DNA of 64,000 nucleotides from Clostridia bacterium (lineage in GTDB: Bacteria; Bacillota; Clostridia; Oscillospirales; Acutalibacteraceae): assembly GCA_017549105.1 (NCBI GenBank), contig JAFYVN010000011.1, positions 62,001 through 126,000 of the forward strand, in the 5' to 3' direction. Positions within the stretch are counted from its first letter, which is position 1. Each line of letters opens with the position of its first letter. A model generated the notes under the pieces. That model did no database searches. It saw only the letters and a list, made by a program, of their open reading frames with translations, and had not been told where the DNA came from. Both the position numbers and the translations under genes were made by a program. Shown in pieces: positions 15,971 through 24,479 of this stretch.

Positions 15971-16295
15971 CTTTTATCTGATTTCAAATTTGATTTATCC
16001 CATTTTAAGTTTATCCGGAAACCGGTTGAAATGCAAAAATCAGTGTGATATTATGCAGTTGCAGACAAGGAAAAACATTTCTATGAATTTTTAAAAAGTT
16101 TATCAGAAAATTCAATCCGAATGTGTTTTTTCATACGTCTTAAGGTATGAAACAGATGTCAACCGTTGGTTGAAACAGAAAAAACAACTGCAGGTTTACC
16201 GATTTCAACATTTCGTTTATTGACTCAACCGAAGGAATTTGCCAAAATGAAATCGGCAGCTGCAGTCAAAATCACAATCTGAAGGAGACCGAATT
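15971..16295. other. Gene-free region between two XRE genes, with inverted repeats
   Basis: No credible coding frame is present. Two inverted repeats stand out: TTTCATAC / GTATGAAA (16129-16152, 8-base spacer) and the palindrome TCAACCGTTGGTTGA (16159-16173). The second contains CCGTTGGTT, the reverse complement of the motif before the previous XRE gene. A weak promoter, TTGACT then CAAAAT 17 bases on, lies near 16220-16250. No terminator was seen for the upstream gene. Confidence 0.5.
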
Positions 16296-16805
16296 ATGAA
16301 TCTCGGAAACAATATTTACGGAAGAAGAAAAGCAATGGGAATGACTCAGGATGACATTGCCGCAAGGCTCGGAGTATCACCTCAGGCAGTTTCAAAATGG
16401 GAGAATAACTTATCCTGCCCAGATATTTCGCTTCTGCCCGAAATATCAAAAATTTTCGGCGTAAGCGTTGATGAACTTCTGAAGGATGAACCCGTAACCG
16501 TCAACACAGAACCCGTTAAAGAAGATGTATCTTATTCCGAACCTGAAGCAGCATATAAAGAGCCCGTTTTTAACGGCAAAAAAGCAACCACGCTTCTTAT
16601 TTCAACCGAACGCAACGGAAAAACCGCAAACGTAAAAATCCCTCTCGGAATAGTGCGCTTCGGTCTTAATCTGGGCAGTGCCTTCGGCGGTATCACAGGT
16701 GAGCAGGCAAATGTAATTGAAAACGCCGTGAGAACGGGACTTACGGGGGAAATCCTCTCGGTTGACGGTGAGGATGGCGAAAAGGTTACAATCAGTATTG
16801 TTTAA
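16296..16805 (+). CDS. XRE-family regulator with small C-terminal domain
   Basis: The 169-residue protein has an N-terminal helix-turn-helix (about 5-62: RRKAMGMTQDDIAARLGVS and AVSKWENNLSCPDI), a linker rich in Glu and Pro (about 68-90), and a C-terminal part with ATTLLISTERNGKTANVKIPL and FGLNLGSAFGGI. The C-terminal part looks like the SHOCT-free 'DUF' domain often seen in bacterial anti-sigma or membrane-stress regulators, but no family could be fixed. The ATG follows AAGGAGACCGA. It sits just before the rimP operon but has a promoter region between, so it is probably separate. Confidence 0.8.
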   Translation: MNLGNNIYGRRKAMGMTQDDIAARLGVSPQAVSKWENNLSCPDISLLPEISKIFGVSVDELLKDEPVTVNTEPVKEDVSYSEPEAAYKEPVFNGKKATTLLISTERNGKTANVKIPLGIVRFGLNLGSAFGGITGEQANVIENAVRTGLTGEILSVDGEDGEKVTISIV

Positions 16806-16819
16806 TTTTAAAAAAACAC

Positions 16820-16848
16820 TTGATATTTTTATTATTATGTGTTAAAAT
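16820..16848 (+). promoter_or_regulatory. Promoter of the rimP-nusA-infB operon
   Basis: TTGATA (16820-16825), 17 bases, TAAAAT (16843-16848), with TGT before the -10 as an extended element. Confidence 0.75.
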
Positions 16849-16868
16849 ATAAACAGTAGGATTATGAA

Positions 16869-16898
16869 ACAAGAGAGTGGGGCGACCCGCTCTTTTGT
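16869..16898 (+). ncRNA. Structured 5' leader hairpin of the rimP operon
   Basis: A 13-pair stem (ACAAGAGAGTGGG with CCCGCTCTTTTGT, three bases from the loop being G-C pairs) closed by a GCGA tetraloop follows the promoter by 20 bases. Similar purine-rich hairpins precede rimP in many Firmicutes, so a conserved leader, perhaps an attenuator, is likely. The T-run after it is only TTTG and broken. Confidence 0.6.
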
Positions 16899-16948
16899 TT
16901 GTGCAAAAAACAAATTTCATAAAAAGAAATATAAAGGAGATTTGACCC

Positions 16949-17425
16949 ATGGCTAAAGGAAAAGGCGGTAATACAGTTGCTGCCGTATGGGAAATAGCAG
17001 AGCCTATCGCCAAAGAGCTTGGACTCGAAATCTGGGATATCCGCTTTGTCAAGGAAGGCACAGACTGGTTTCTTCGCATAATAATCGATAAGGACGGCGG
17101 CGTTGGCATCACAGACTGCGAAAATATGAGCCGCGCAATCGACAAGCCTCTCGACGAGGCCGACCCCATTGAGCAGAGCTACTGCCTTGAGGTTTCATCC
17201 CCAGGTCTTGAAAGAGATTTGACAAGAGAAACCCATTTTGAAGCCTGCAAGGGAAAAAAAATAAAGGTTAAAATGATAAGAGCCGTTGAAGGCGTGCGTG
17301 AATTCTCAGGCATCCTTGAGGATTTTGACGGAAAACTCATCACTCTCCGCCTTGAAGACGGCAACGCAATGTGCTTTGAAAAGAAAGAAACAAGCTATAT
17401 AAAGCTCGACGACTTTGACATATAA
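16949..17425 (+). CDS. rimP: Ribosome maturation factor RimP
   Basis: The 158-residue protein has the two RimP domains: an N-terminal alpha/beta domain with ELGLEIWDIRFVKEG and the conserved DKDGGVGITDCENMSRAID, VSSPGLERDL at the junction, and a C-terminal Sm-like beta-barrel. RimP is needed for 30S subunit maturation. The ATG follows AAAGGAGATTTGACCC. It is the first gene of the classic nusA operon, 22 bases before nusA, behind a structured leader. Confidence 0.95.
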   Translation: MAKGKGGNTVAAVWEIAEPIAKELGLEIWDIRFVKEGTDWFLRIIIDKDGGVGITDCENMSRAIDKPLDEADPIEQSYCLEVSSPGLERDLTRETHFEACKGKKIKVKMIRAVEGVREFSGILEDFDGKLITLRLEDGNAMCFEKKETSYIKLDDFDI

Positions 17426-17447
17426 TTGAAAGGGAGTATTTGAAAAA

Positions 17448-18512
17448 ATGAACAACAGCGAATTTTTTGAGGCAGTCAGACTCCTCAGCAAGGAAAAGAG
17501 AATCGCAGAGGACGGTCTGCTTGAAGGTATCCAGAGAGCAATCGTAACAGCAGTTAAAAGAGACTATAATAATAAGGATATCGTTTTTTGCGAAATCGAC
17601 AAGGAAAGCGCTAAAATCAGAGTTTTTGTCCGCAAGAACGTTGTTACCGAAATCCTCGACCCCGATGAGGATATGACAGTTGAACAGGCTCAGAGATTCA
17701 AGAAAAATGCCATCGCAGGCGATATCGTTGAAATCGAGCTTGAAACAAAGGAAGTAAGCCGTATTGCCGCAGAAAAGGGCAAGCACATTCTCCGCCAGGC
17801 AATCAGAGAGGCTGAACACGGTCAGATTAAAGAAGAATTCCAGAGCAAGAATCAGGAAATCGTTACCGCAAAGGTATCAAAGGTTGACCCCGTTACTCTT
17901 GATGCAATTGTTGAAATCGGCAAGCTCACCGAAAAGCTTCTCAGAAGCGAACAGCTTCCCACCGATAATTTCACCGAAGGCGACATCATCAAAGTATTCA
18001 TTGCAGACATCAGAGATGCAACAAGAGGTCCCAAGGCAACAATTTCCAGAACCCATCCCGGTCTCGTAAGACGTCTGCTTGAAAGCGAAGTTCCCGAAAT
18101 CTTCGACGGCACCGTTGAAATCAAGTCCGTATCACGTGAAGCAGGTTCAAGAAGCAAGATTGCCGTTTACAGCGCAGACGAAAACGTTGATCCCGTTGGC
18201 GCATGTATCGGTCAGAGAGGCGCAAGAATCAACAAGATTGTTGATCTTCTCGGCGGCGAAAAGCTTGACGTTGTCCGCTACAGCGAAAATCCCGCAGAAT
18301 TCGTTGCCGCTTCTCTTGCTCCCGCAGACGTTATCTCCGTAACAGTTGAAAACGAAGAGGAGCGCTCCTGCAAGGTTGTTGTTCCCAACAGCCAGCTTTC
18401 ACTCGCAATCGGCAACAAGGGTCAGAATGCCCGCCTTGCCGCAAAGCTTACCGGCTGGAAAATCGACATCAATCCCGAAACAGAAGAAGCTGTTATCAAT
18501 TTTGATGAATAA
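17448..18512 (+). CDS. nusA: Transcription termination/antitermination factor NusA
   Basis: The 354-residue protein starts with the RNA-polymerase-binding N-terminal domain (to about 125), then the S1 domain (KGKHILRQAIREAEHGQIKEE leads into it, with VDPVTLDAIVEIG), and two KH domains with the GXXG loops of ACIGQRGARINKI and IGNKGQNARLAAKL. It lacks the extra acidic C-terminal repeats of the E. coli protein, as is normal in Firmicutes. It modulates pausing, termination and antitermination in the cytoplasm. Codon use is that of a highly expressed gene. Confidence 0.97.
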   Translation: MNNSEFFEAVRLLSKEKRIAEDGLLEGIQRAIVTAVKRDYNNKDIVFCEIDKESAKIRVFVRKNVVTEILDPDEDMTVEQAQRFKKNAIAGDIVEIELETKEVSRIAAEKGKHILRQAIREAEHGQIKEEFQSKNQEIVTAKVSKVDPVTLDAIVEIGKLTEKLLRSEQLPTDNFTEGDIIKVFIADIRDATRGPKATISRTHPGLVRRLLESEVPEIFDGTVEIKSVSREAGSRSKIAVYSADENVDPVGACIGQRGARINKIVDLLGGEKLDVVRYSENPAEFVAASLAPADVISVTVENEEERSCKVVVPNSQLSLAIGNKGQNARLAAKLTGWKIDINPETEEAVINFDE

Positions 18513-18543
18513 TATCAAAAATACTTTTTAAGAGGTAGAACCT

Positions 18544-18813
18544 ATGCAAACACGTCGGATTCCCATGAGAAAATGCACGGGATGCAATGAAATGAAATCC
18601 AAAAAAGAGCTGGTAAGGGTTGTCAGAAGCCCCGAAGGCGAAATATCGCTTGATTTAACGGGCAAAAAACCCGGCAGAGGCGCATATGTATGCCATGACT
18701 CCGCTTGTCTTGCAAAAGCAAGAAAGGCAAAAAGGCTCGAAAAAGCGTTTTCGTGTGAGATTCCCGACGGAGTCTACGAGAGAATGGAGGAAGAGCTGAA
18801 AAATGACAGATAA
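18544..18813 (+). CDS. rnpM: RNase P modulator RnpM (YlxR)
   Basis: This 89-residue protein has RRIPMRKCTGCNEMKSKKEL with the conserved C-x2-C near residue 13, then GRGAYVCHD and a basic tail. It matches YlxR, which has been shown in Bacillus to bind RNase P RNA and is named RnpM. Its gene lies at the usual position between nusA and the L7Ae gene, and it overlaps the latter by 11 bases. GAGGTAGAACCT precedes the ATG. Confidence 0.9.
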   Translation: MQTRRIPMRKCTGCNEMKSKKELVRVVRSPEGEISLDLTGKKPGRGAYVCHDSACLAKARKAKRLEKAFSCEIPDGVYERMEEELKNDR

Positions 18814-19135
18814 TCCAAAGCTCCTCTCTCTTCTCGGCATATGCCGCAGGGCAAAAAAGCTCAGCTGCGGTCACGATGCGGCAATCGGTTCAATCAGAAG
18901 CAAAGGCGCAAAGCTTTGCCTGCTGAGCAGCGATTCTTCTCAGCGGCTGAGGAAAGAGATTGAGCGTGAGGCAGCTTTTGAGGGGCGCAATATCCCGGTC
19001 AGAATGCTGTTCTCATCAGCAGATGAAATAGGTTGGGCAACGGGTCTCAAATCCGCAGTGCTCACAGTCAATGACGAAGGCTTTGCAAAAAAAATGCTTG
19101 AGCTTTTGGTTACTACAGGGGAGGTTAATCTATGA
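18803..19135 (+). CDS. rplGA: L7Ae-family ribosomal protein (YlxQ)
   Basis: The 110-residue protein has [19 protein letters not shown], the RNA-binding helix region of the L7Ae/L30e/S12e/Gadd45 family, and a conserved end. It corresponds to YlxQ, a kink-turn-binding protein encoded between ylxR and infB. Its TGA overlaps the infB ATG as ATGA (19132-19135), indicating coupling. Confidence 0.9.
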   Translation: MTDNPKLLSLLGICRRAKKLSCGHDAAIGSIRSKGAKLCLLSSDSSQRLRKEIEREAAFEGRNIPVRMLFSSADEIGWATGLKSAVLTVNDEGFAKKMLELLVTTGEVNL

Positions 19136-21648
19136 TAAATAAATACAGAGTACATGAAGTTGCCAAGGATTTCGATATAAAGAGCAACATAGTCGTTGAT
19201 TTGCTTCAGGCGCATTTCGACGGTCAGAAAAAGCATATGACAGTTCTCGAAGAAGACGAACTTGATCTCATCTTCGAAACATTCACAAAAGAAAACGAGG
19301 TTGCAGACCTCAACGAATATTTTGAGTTTACGCCCTCCGCAAAGAAATCAAAGGAGAAGAAGGAAGAAAAGGCAGAAGACGCACCCGAAGCTCCCGCAGA
19401 AAAGAAAGCGGAACCCGAGGCTAAACCCGAAAAGAAGGCTGAAAAGAAACCCGAAAAGAAAGCAGACGAAAAGAAGTCTGCTCCTGCAGAAAAGAAAGAA
19501 CCCAAGCAGGAGAAAAAAGCAGAGAAGAAGCCCGAACAGAAAGCAGAGCAGAAAAACGCTCAGCCTGCAAAACCCGGCAAGCTTCCTCCCATGCCCCAGA
19601 AAAAGCAGCCTAAACCCGAAGCAGAGGTTAAAGAAAACAAACCCATGCAGTCAAGAACCAAGGGCGAAATGCGTACAATCGACACCCGTGCCGATAACGT
19701 TGACCTTGAAAAATACAACGAGAGATATGAAAATATCGCTCCCGAAAACAAAACAAAGCAGCACGAAGGCGCTGTTAAAAAGCAGAAGCTCAAGCAAAAG
19801 AGCCAGCAGTACAGAAAGCAGGGCGGTATGCGTTCTTCAAGACGTGAAACCGAAGCTGAAAGACTCAAGAGAATTGCTGCTGAAAGAGCAAAGAAGCCTC
19901 AGATGCTCCTCAAGCTTCCCGAAGAAATCACCGTCGGCGAGCTTGCTGCAATGCTCAAGATGACTGCTGCGGAAGTTATCAAAAAGCTCTTCACTCTCGG
20001 TCAGATGGCAACCGTAAACGAAGTTCTCGACTATGATACCGCTGCTATCGTTGCGGAAGAACTCGGCGCAAAGGTTGAGAAAGAAGTTGTTATCACAATC
20101 GAAGACAGAATCATCGACGACCACGTTGACGACGAAAGCGAACTCATTTCAAGAGACCCCGTCGTTGTTGTTATGGGTCACGTTGACCACGGTAAAACCT
20201 CACTTCTCGACGCAATCAGAAACACATCCGTTACATCAACCGAAGCAGGCGGTATCACTCAGCATATCGGTGCTTACAGAGTTGATCTCAACGGTCAGAA
20301 GATTACTTTCCTTGACACACCCGGTCACGCAGCATTCACATCGATGCGTCTGAGAGGCGCAATGGCAACGGATATTGCTATCCTTGTTGTTGCTGCAGAC
20401 GACGGTATTATGCCCCAGACAATTGAGGCTATCAACCACGCAAAGGCTGCAGGTGTTCAGATTATCGTTGCCATCAACAAGATGGATAAACCCGCTGCAA
20501 ACCCCGACAGAGTTCTTCAGCAGCTCACAGAGCACGAACTCGTTCCCGAAGAATGGGGCGGCGAAACAATCTGCGTTCCCGTTTCGGCACACACAAGAAT
20601 GGGTATCGATTCACTTCTTGAATCAGTTCTTCTTGTTGCTGAAATGCAGGAACTCAAGGCTAACCCCAACCGCTCGGCAAAGGGCGTTGTTATCGAAGCA
20701 AAGCTCGACAAGGGCAGAGGCCCCGTTTCAACTCTTCTTGTTCAGAACGGTACTCTCAAATCAGGCGACATCATCGTTGCAGGTACTTCAGTTGGCCGTG
20801 TAAGAGTTATGATTGACGACAAGGGCAGAAAGGTTAACGAAGCAGGTCCTTCCGTTCCCGTTGAAATCATGGGTCTTGCAGAAGTTCCCCAGGCAGGCGA
20901 CGGCTTTGACGCAGTTAACGACGAGCGTCTTGCAAGAGAGCTTGTTGAACAGAGAAAGAACAAGGCAAAGGAAGAGCAGTTCAAGGAATTCCAGAAGGTT
21001 ACTCTCGACAACCTCTTCGCTTCAATTCAGGAAGGCCAGCTCAAAGACCTCAACATCATCATCAAGGCAGACGTTCAGGGTTCGGCAGAAGCTGTTAAGC
21101 AGAACCTCACCAAGCTTTCAAACGAAGAAGTCCGTGTTAAGGTTATCCACAGCGGTGTTGGCGCAATCGTTGAAAGCGACGTTATGCTTGCAAACGCATC
21201 AAACGCTATCATCGTAGGCTTCAACGTAAGACCCGATAATGTTGCTTCGGAAATTGCAGAACGTGACGGCGTTGAAGTAAGAACCTACAGAGTTATTTAC
21301 GAATGCATCGAAGAAGTTGAAGCAGCTATCAAGGGTATGCTTGCTCCCAAGTTCAGAGATGTTGATATCGGTAAGGCAGAAGTCCGCCAGGTTGTTAAGA
21401 TTTCGTCAGTCGGCAACATCGCAGGCTGCCACGTTATCAACGGCAAAATCACAAGAGGCGCAAAAATCAGAGTTGTCCGTGACGGCTTTGTTATTGCAGA
21501 AGACGAAATGGCTTCGCTCCGCCGTTTCAAGGATGACGTTAAGGAAGTTGCTTCAGGTTTCGACTGCGGTATCGGTCTTAACAAGTTCAACGATATCAAG
21601 GAAGGCGATATCTTTGAAGCCTTCATCACAGAGGAGTACAGAGATTAA
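19132..21648 (+). CDS. infB: Translation initiation factor IF-2
   Basis: This 838-residue protein has an N-terminal IF2_N domain ([18 protein letters not shown]), a long Lys/Glu/Pro/Ala linker (about 70-240), a second IF2_N domain, the GTPase domain with G1 motif GHVDHGKT (349-356), DTPGH and NKMD, then domains II, III and C. It brings initiator tRNA to the 30S subunit. The linker contains repeated EKKAE/KPEKKA units, a low-complexity feature that is common in IF-2 and gives spurious frames on other registers. It overlaps rbfA by one base (TAATG). Confidence 0.98.
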   Translation: MINKYRVHEVAKDFDIKSNIVVDLLQAHFDGQKKHMTVLEEDELDLIFETFTKENEVADLNEYFEFTPSAKKSKEKKEEKAEDAPEAPAEKKAEPEAKPEKKAEKKPEKKADEKKSAPAEKKEPKQEKKAEKKPEQKAEQKNAQPAKPGKLPPMPQKKQPKPEAEVKENKPMQSRTKGEMRTIDTRADNVDLEKYNERYENIAPENKTKQHEGAVKKQKLKQKSQQYRKQGGMRSSRRETEAERLKRIAAERAKKPQMLLKLPEEITVGELAAMLKMTAAEVIKKLFTLGQMATVNEVLDYDTAAIVAEELGAKVEKEVVITIEDRIIDDHVDDESELISRDPVVVVMGHVDHGKTSLLDAIRNTSVTSTEAGGITQHIGAYRVDLNGQKITFLDTPGHAAFTSMRLRGAMATDIAILVVAADDGIMPQTIEAINHAKAAGVQIIVAINKMDKPAANPDRVLQQLTEHELVPEEWGGETICVPVSAHTRMGIDSLLESVLLVAEMQELKANPNRSAKGVVIEAKLDKGRGPVSTLLVQNGTLKSGDIIVAGTSVGRVRVMIDDKGRKVNEAGPSVPVEIMGLAEVPQAGDGFDAVNDERLARELVEQRKNKAKEEQFKEFQKVTLDNLFASIQEGQLKDLNIIIKADVQGSAEAVKQNLTKLSNEEVRVKVIHSGVGAIVESDVMLANASNAIIVGFNVRPDNVASEIAERDGVEVRTYRVIYECIEEVEAAIKGMLAPKFRDVDIGKAEVRQVVKISSVGNIAGCHVINGKITRGAKIRVVRDGFVIAEDEMASLRRFKDDVKEVASGFDCGIGLNKFNDIKEGDIFEAFITEEYRD

Positions 21649-22004
21649 TGGCAGGATACAGAATTGACAGAGTGTCCGAAGATATAAGAAGAGAAATTGC
21701 CGCTATTATGCGCGAGCTGAAAGACCCGAGAATTCAGGGTATGCTCACGGTTGTCAACGTTGAGGTCAGCTCCGATGCTTCATTTGCGAAGGTTTATGTC
21801 AGCGCAATGGAAGGCATCGAGACCGCAAAGCTTGCGGTCAAGGGTCTGACCAGCGCAACCGGCTACATCCGCAGAGAAGTCGGCAAAAGACTTCATCTGC
21901 GCAAAACTCCCGAGCTTAAATTTGTTGCCGATGACTCAATCGAAAAAGGTATGGGCATCGCAAGAATGATCGGAAATTTCAATTCGGACAGTAATGAAGA
22001 ATAA
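21648..22004 (+). CDS. rbfA: Ribosome-binding factor A
   Basis: The 118-residue protein has a KH-type fold with YRIDRVSEDIRREIAAIMREL, the strongly conserved KDPRIQGMLTVVNVEVSSD region and LRKTPELKFVADDSIEKG at the end. It is the cold-shock 30S maturation factor. The ATG overlaps the infB stop by one base. Confidence 0.96.
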   Translation: MAGYRIDRVSEDIRREIAAIMRELKDPRIQGMLTVVNVEVSSDASFAKVYVSAMEGIETAKLAVKGLTSATGYIRREVGKRLHLRKTPELKFVADDSIEKGMGIARMIGNFNSDSNEE

Positions 22005-22016
22005 GGAGTGTCGATT

Positions 22017-22982
22017 ATGAGAATTGACCTTCGTGAAACCGCAGAATTACTTCAGAGCTTTGATAAAATCCTTCTTTTGTGCCACGCACATCCCGACGGA
22101 GACACCCTCGGCAGTGCAACCGCACTTGCCCACGCTCTTTCGGCAAAAGGCAAAAAGATAAGGATCGAATGCTCCGACCCTATCCCCAAGGACTTCGGAT
22201 TTATGTTTGAGGGCCTTGCGGATGAGGAGTTTGAGCCTGAACTTATTGCGGCAATAGATGTTGCGGATATCAAGCTTCTCGGCAAAGAATCCGAAGGCAG
22301 ATATCAGGGCAAAATCGGTCTTTGCATCGACCATCACGGTTCAAATATGATGTATGCGGACAAAGTGTGCCTCGAGCCCGATTCGGCATCGGCGGCAGAA
22401 ATGATGTATCTTCTCCTCAAAGAGCTTGAAGCAGAAATCACTCCGCAGATTGCATCGTGCCTTTTCACGGGCGTAACAACCGACACGGGCTGTATGCGTT
22501 TTTCAAACACAACACCGAGAACCTTTGAAATTTCGGCAGAGCTTGCAAAGCTCGGAGCTGACACCTACAACATCATTCAGGTTTTTTTTGAAACAAAAAC
22601 AAGAACCTATGCGGCGCTTGAGCGTCTTGCTCTCGAAGGAATGAGATTTTATTTCTCCGACCGCTGCGCAGTTATCTGCGTAACGCAGGATATGTATAAG
22701 AAAAGCGGCTCAGACGAAAGCGAAACAGACCGTCTTGCAAATCTTCCACGTCAGGTTGAGGGCGTGCTTGTCGGCGTTTCAATGAGAGAACTCAAAGACG
22801 GAAGCTTCAAGGCATCCGTTCGCACTCACGGAGATATCGATGCATCTGCCATCTGCAAAAGACTCGGCGGCGGCGGTCATATGGGTGCGGCAGGCTGTAC
22901 GCTTTACGGCACAAAACAGCAGGCAATCAATTCCCTTCTCAAAGAAATCCAGACGGAGATTGATGCTTTTACCATTGATTAA
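22017..22982 (+). CDS. nrnA: DHH/DHHA1 bifunctional oligoribonuclease / pAp phosphatase (NrnA)
   Basis: The 321-residue protein starts at ATG 22017, eight bases after AAGGAG; the GTG at 22008 lies inside that site. The motifs are CHAHPDGDTLGSA (residues 22 on), AIDVAD, IDHHGSN and GVTTDTGCMRF for the DHH domain, and GGGGHMGAAG for DHHA1. NrnA degrades short RNA and dephosphorylates pAp in Firmicutes. Its place after rbfA is standard. A terminator follows, so truB is read separately here. Confidence 0.93.
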   Translation: MRIDLRETAELLQSFDKILLLCHAHPDGDTLGSATALAHALSAKGKKIRIECSDPIPKDFGFMFEGLADEEFEPELIAAIDVADIKLLGKESEGRYQGKIGLCIDHHGSNMMYADKVCLEPDSASAAEMMYLLLKELEAEITPQIASCLFTGVTTDTGCMRFSNTTPRTFEISAELAKLGADTYNIIQVFFETKTRTYAALERLALEGMRFYFSDRCAVICVTQDMYKKSGSDESETDRLANLPRQVEGVLVGVSMRELKDGSFKASVRTHGDIDASAICKRLGGGGHMGAAGCTLYGTKQQAINSLLKEIQTEIDAFTID

Positions 22983-22988
22983 AAAATG

Positions 22989-23016
22989 CGGGCAACTTTT
23001 GCGGTTGCCCGTTTTT
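22989..23016 (+). terminator. Terminator of the rimP-nrnA operon
   Basis: CGGGCAAC / GTTGCCCG with a 7-base loop, followed by TTTTT. Confidence 0.85.
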
Positions 23017-23044
23017 AATAAGAAATAAACTAAAAGACCACTAC

Positions 23045-23165
23045 GGCTTCTCCTTGAGGAGAAGCTGTCACGAAGTGACTGATGAGGTGGTTGCGAAGCA
23101 ACACTCACTGTTGTGTTTACACCTCATCCACCGCAAGCGGTCCCCCTTCCCCTCAAGGGGAAGGC
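23045..23165. repeat. Family-1 inverted-repeat element, copy A
   Basis: It opens with GCTTCTCCTTGAGGAGAAGC and closes with CCTTCCCCTCAAGGGGAAGG, both self-complementary. Between are GTCAC-GAA-GTGAC, TGATGAGGTG paired with CACCTCATC, and CCGCAAGCGG. It has no coding capacity and lies between the nrnA terminator and truB. Copy B lies just after truB. Confidence 0.75.
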
Positions 23166-23201
23166 TTTTTAACGGTATTCATTAATGCGAAAGGAATTGC
23201 T

Positions 23202-24092
23202 ATGACAGGAATAATTCTTCTCGACAAACCCAAGGATATAACCTCGTTCGGCGCTGTTGCAAGGGTTCGCCGCATATGCGGTGAAAAAAAGTGCGGTCAT
23301 ACAGGCACTCTTGACCCGATGGCAACGGGTGTTTTAACAATAATGCTTGGCGGTGCAACACGTTTCTGTGAGCTTTTGCCGAGCCATAACAAAGCATATA
23401 TCGCAACTTTCCGTCTCGGCACAACAACCGATACACTTGATATCACGGGAAAAGTTCTTGAAACAAGACCCGTCAGCGCAACTGCGGCAGACGTCAGAGA
23501 AAAACTCAAGGATTTTGAGGGTGAAATCAGCCAGCTTCCGCCGATGTATTCGGCCGTTTCGGTTGACGGTCAGAGACTCTATGACCTTGCACGCAAAGGA
23601 ATTGAGGTTGAACGCAAGGCAAGGCAGGTAACAATTTTTTCAATTGAAATGCTCAGCGAAAACGAAGAAAACGGAGAATATTCCATTGCCGTTGAATGCT
23701 CATCGGGCACCTATATCCGCACTCTTATTGCCGACCTCGGTGAAGCGCTCGGATGCGGCGCGGTTATGACCGAACTTCGACGCACAAAGGCAAACGGATT
23801 TTCAATAGAAAATGCCGTCACCCTTGAACAGCTTTCGGCTGCTGCGGATAACGGCAGTTTGAACGATATAGTTATTTCTGTTGACAAGGCATTGGAGGAA
23901 TATCCCGTCATCAAAGTCAGCGCCGCGCAGGCAAAACGCTTTTCAAACGGCGGTGAACTCGACCTGCAGAGGCTGAAATATCCCCGTATGCTCGGATTTT
24001 TCAGAATTTATGACCCCGACGGCAAATTCATCGGTCTCGGCGAAATCGGCACGGGCGACAGCCTGACGGTAAAGCGTGTTTTTGTGGGGTGA
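23202..24092 (+). CDS. truB: tRNA pseudouridine(55) synthase TruB
   Basis: This 296-residue protein starts at ATG 23202 behind AAAGGAATTGCT; the open frame reaching back to 23082 is only read-through of a repeat element. It has GIILLDKPKDITSF, CGHTGTLDPMATGVL with the catalytic Asp, LPPMYSAVSVDGQRLYDLAR and SSGTYIRTLIADLGE. It makes psi55 in the tRNA T-loop. It is normally part of the nusA operon but here is cut off from nrnA by a terminator and a repeat element, so its transcription may need a promoter within that element. Confidence 0.96.
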   Translation: MTGIILLDKPKDITSFGAVARVRRICGEKKCGHTGTLDPMATGVLTIMLGGATRFCELLPSHNKAYIATFRLGTTTDTLDITGKVLETRPVSATAADVREKLKDFEGEISQLPPMYSAVSVDGQRLYDLARKGIEVERKARQVTIFSIEMLSENEENGEYSIAVECSSGTYIRTLIADLGEALGCGAVMTELRRTKANGFSIENAVTLEQLSAAADNGSLNDIVISVDKALEEYPVIKVSAAQAKRFSNGGELDLQRLKYPRMLGFFRIYDPDGKFIGLGEIGTGDSLTVKRVFVG

Positions 24093-24100
24093 AATTAATG

Positions 24101-24215
24101 ACTTCTCCTTGAGGAGAAGGTGGCGGCGATAGCCGACGGATGAGGTGTTTTTTGTTGCTCACGCAATCACCTCATCACCGTCCATGACGGAGCTTCCCCT
24201 CAAGGGGAAGCTGAA
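24101..24215. repeat. Family-1 inverted-repeat element, copy B
   Basis: CTTCTCCTTGAGGAGAAG at the left and AGCTTCCCCTCAAGGGGAAGC at the right, with GGATGAGGTG and CACCTCATC inside, match copy A in layout but differ in the middle. Confidence 0.75.
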
Positions 24216-24241
24216 ACAATAAGCAACAGATGTGCAGAATA

Positions 24242-24268
24242 GGCGGTCTTTGACCGCCCGATTTTTTT
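24242..24268 (+). terminator. Terminator after truB
   Basis: GGCGGTC / GACCGCC with a TTT loop, then CGA and T7. Confidence 0.85.
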
Positions 24269-24269
24269 A

Positions 24270-24298
24270 TTGAATTTCACAAAGTAATGTGTTATACT
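24270..24298 (+). promoter_or_regulatory. Promoter of the LRR gene
   Basis: TTGAAT (24270-24275), 17 bases, TATACT (24293-24298). Transcription would begin near 24304-24305, at the 5' strand of the leader stem. Confidence 0.7.
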
Positions 24299-24303
24299 GA
24301 ATT

Positions 24304-24459
24304 TGCGACACAATTAAATAACCACATATCTTTGAGTTTGTATTTTTTTTGATAAAAATGCATGCTCTATTTCAGCATACTCATAAGATGTGTGGAAAAT
24401 TGTGTCGCAGCAATCGGAGCGATGCATTTTTTGTGCGTAGCTTCGGCTGCGCACTTTTT
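24304..24459 (+). ncRNA. Long structured leader with tandem terminators (cis-regulatory RNA candidate)
   Basis: A perfect 12-bp stem (TGCGACACAATT at 24304-24315 with AATTGTGTCGCA at 24398-24409) encloses a second imperfect stem (CCACATATCTT with AAGATGTGTGG and TGAG/CTCA) and a GCATGCT/AGCAT hairpin. Directly after come two terminator-like hairpins: GCAATCG/CGATGC with T6 (24410-24432), and GTGCGTAGC/GCTGCGCAC with a TTCG loop and T5 (24433-24459). The start codon follows 21 bases later behind ACGGAGGA. This is the layout of a transcription-attenuation leader. No known riboswitch class was recognised. A transposon-like inverted repeat is the alternative. Confidence 0.55.
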
Positions 24460-24479
24460 ATTTTACGGAGGAATTTAAA

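Noticed and set aside
19262-19963. 233-codon Arg/Lys/Pro-rich plus-strand frame
   Set aside because: It is a shifted-frame shadow of the low-complexity infB linker.
23082-23201. 40-residue N-terminal extension of TruB
   Set aside because: The extension is read from a repeat element; the family start motif follows the ATG at 23202 with a good ribosome-binding site.
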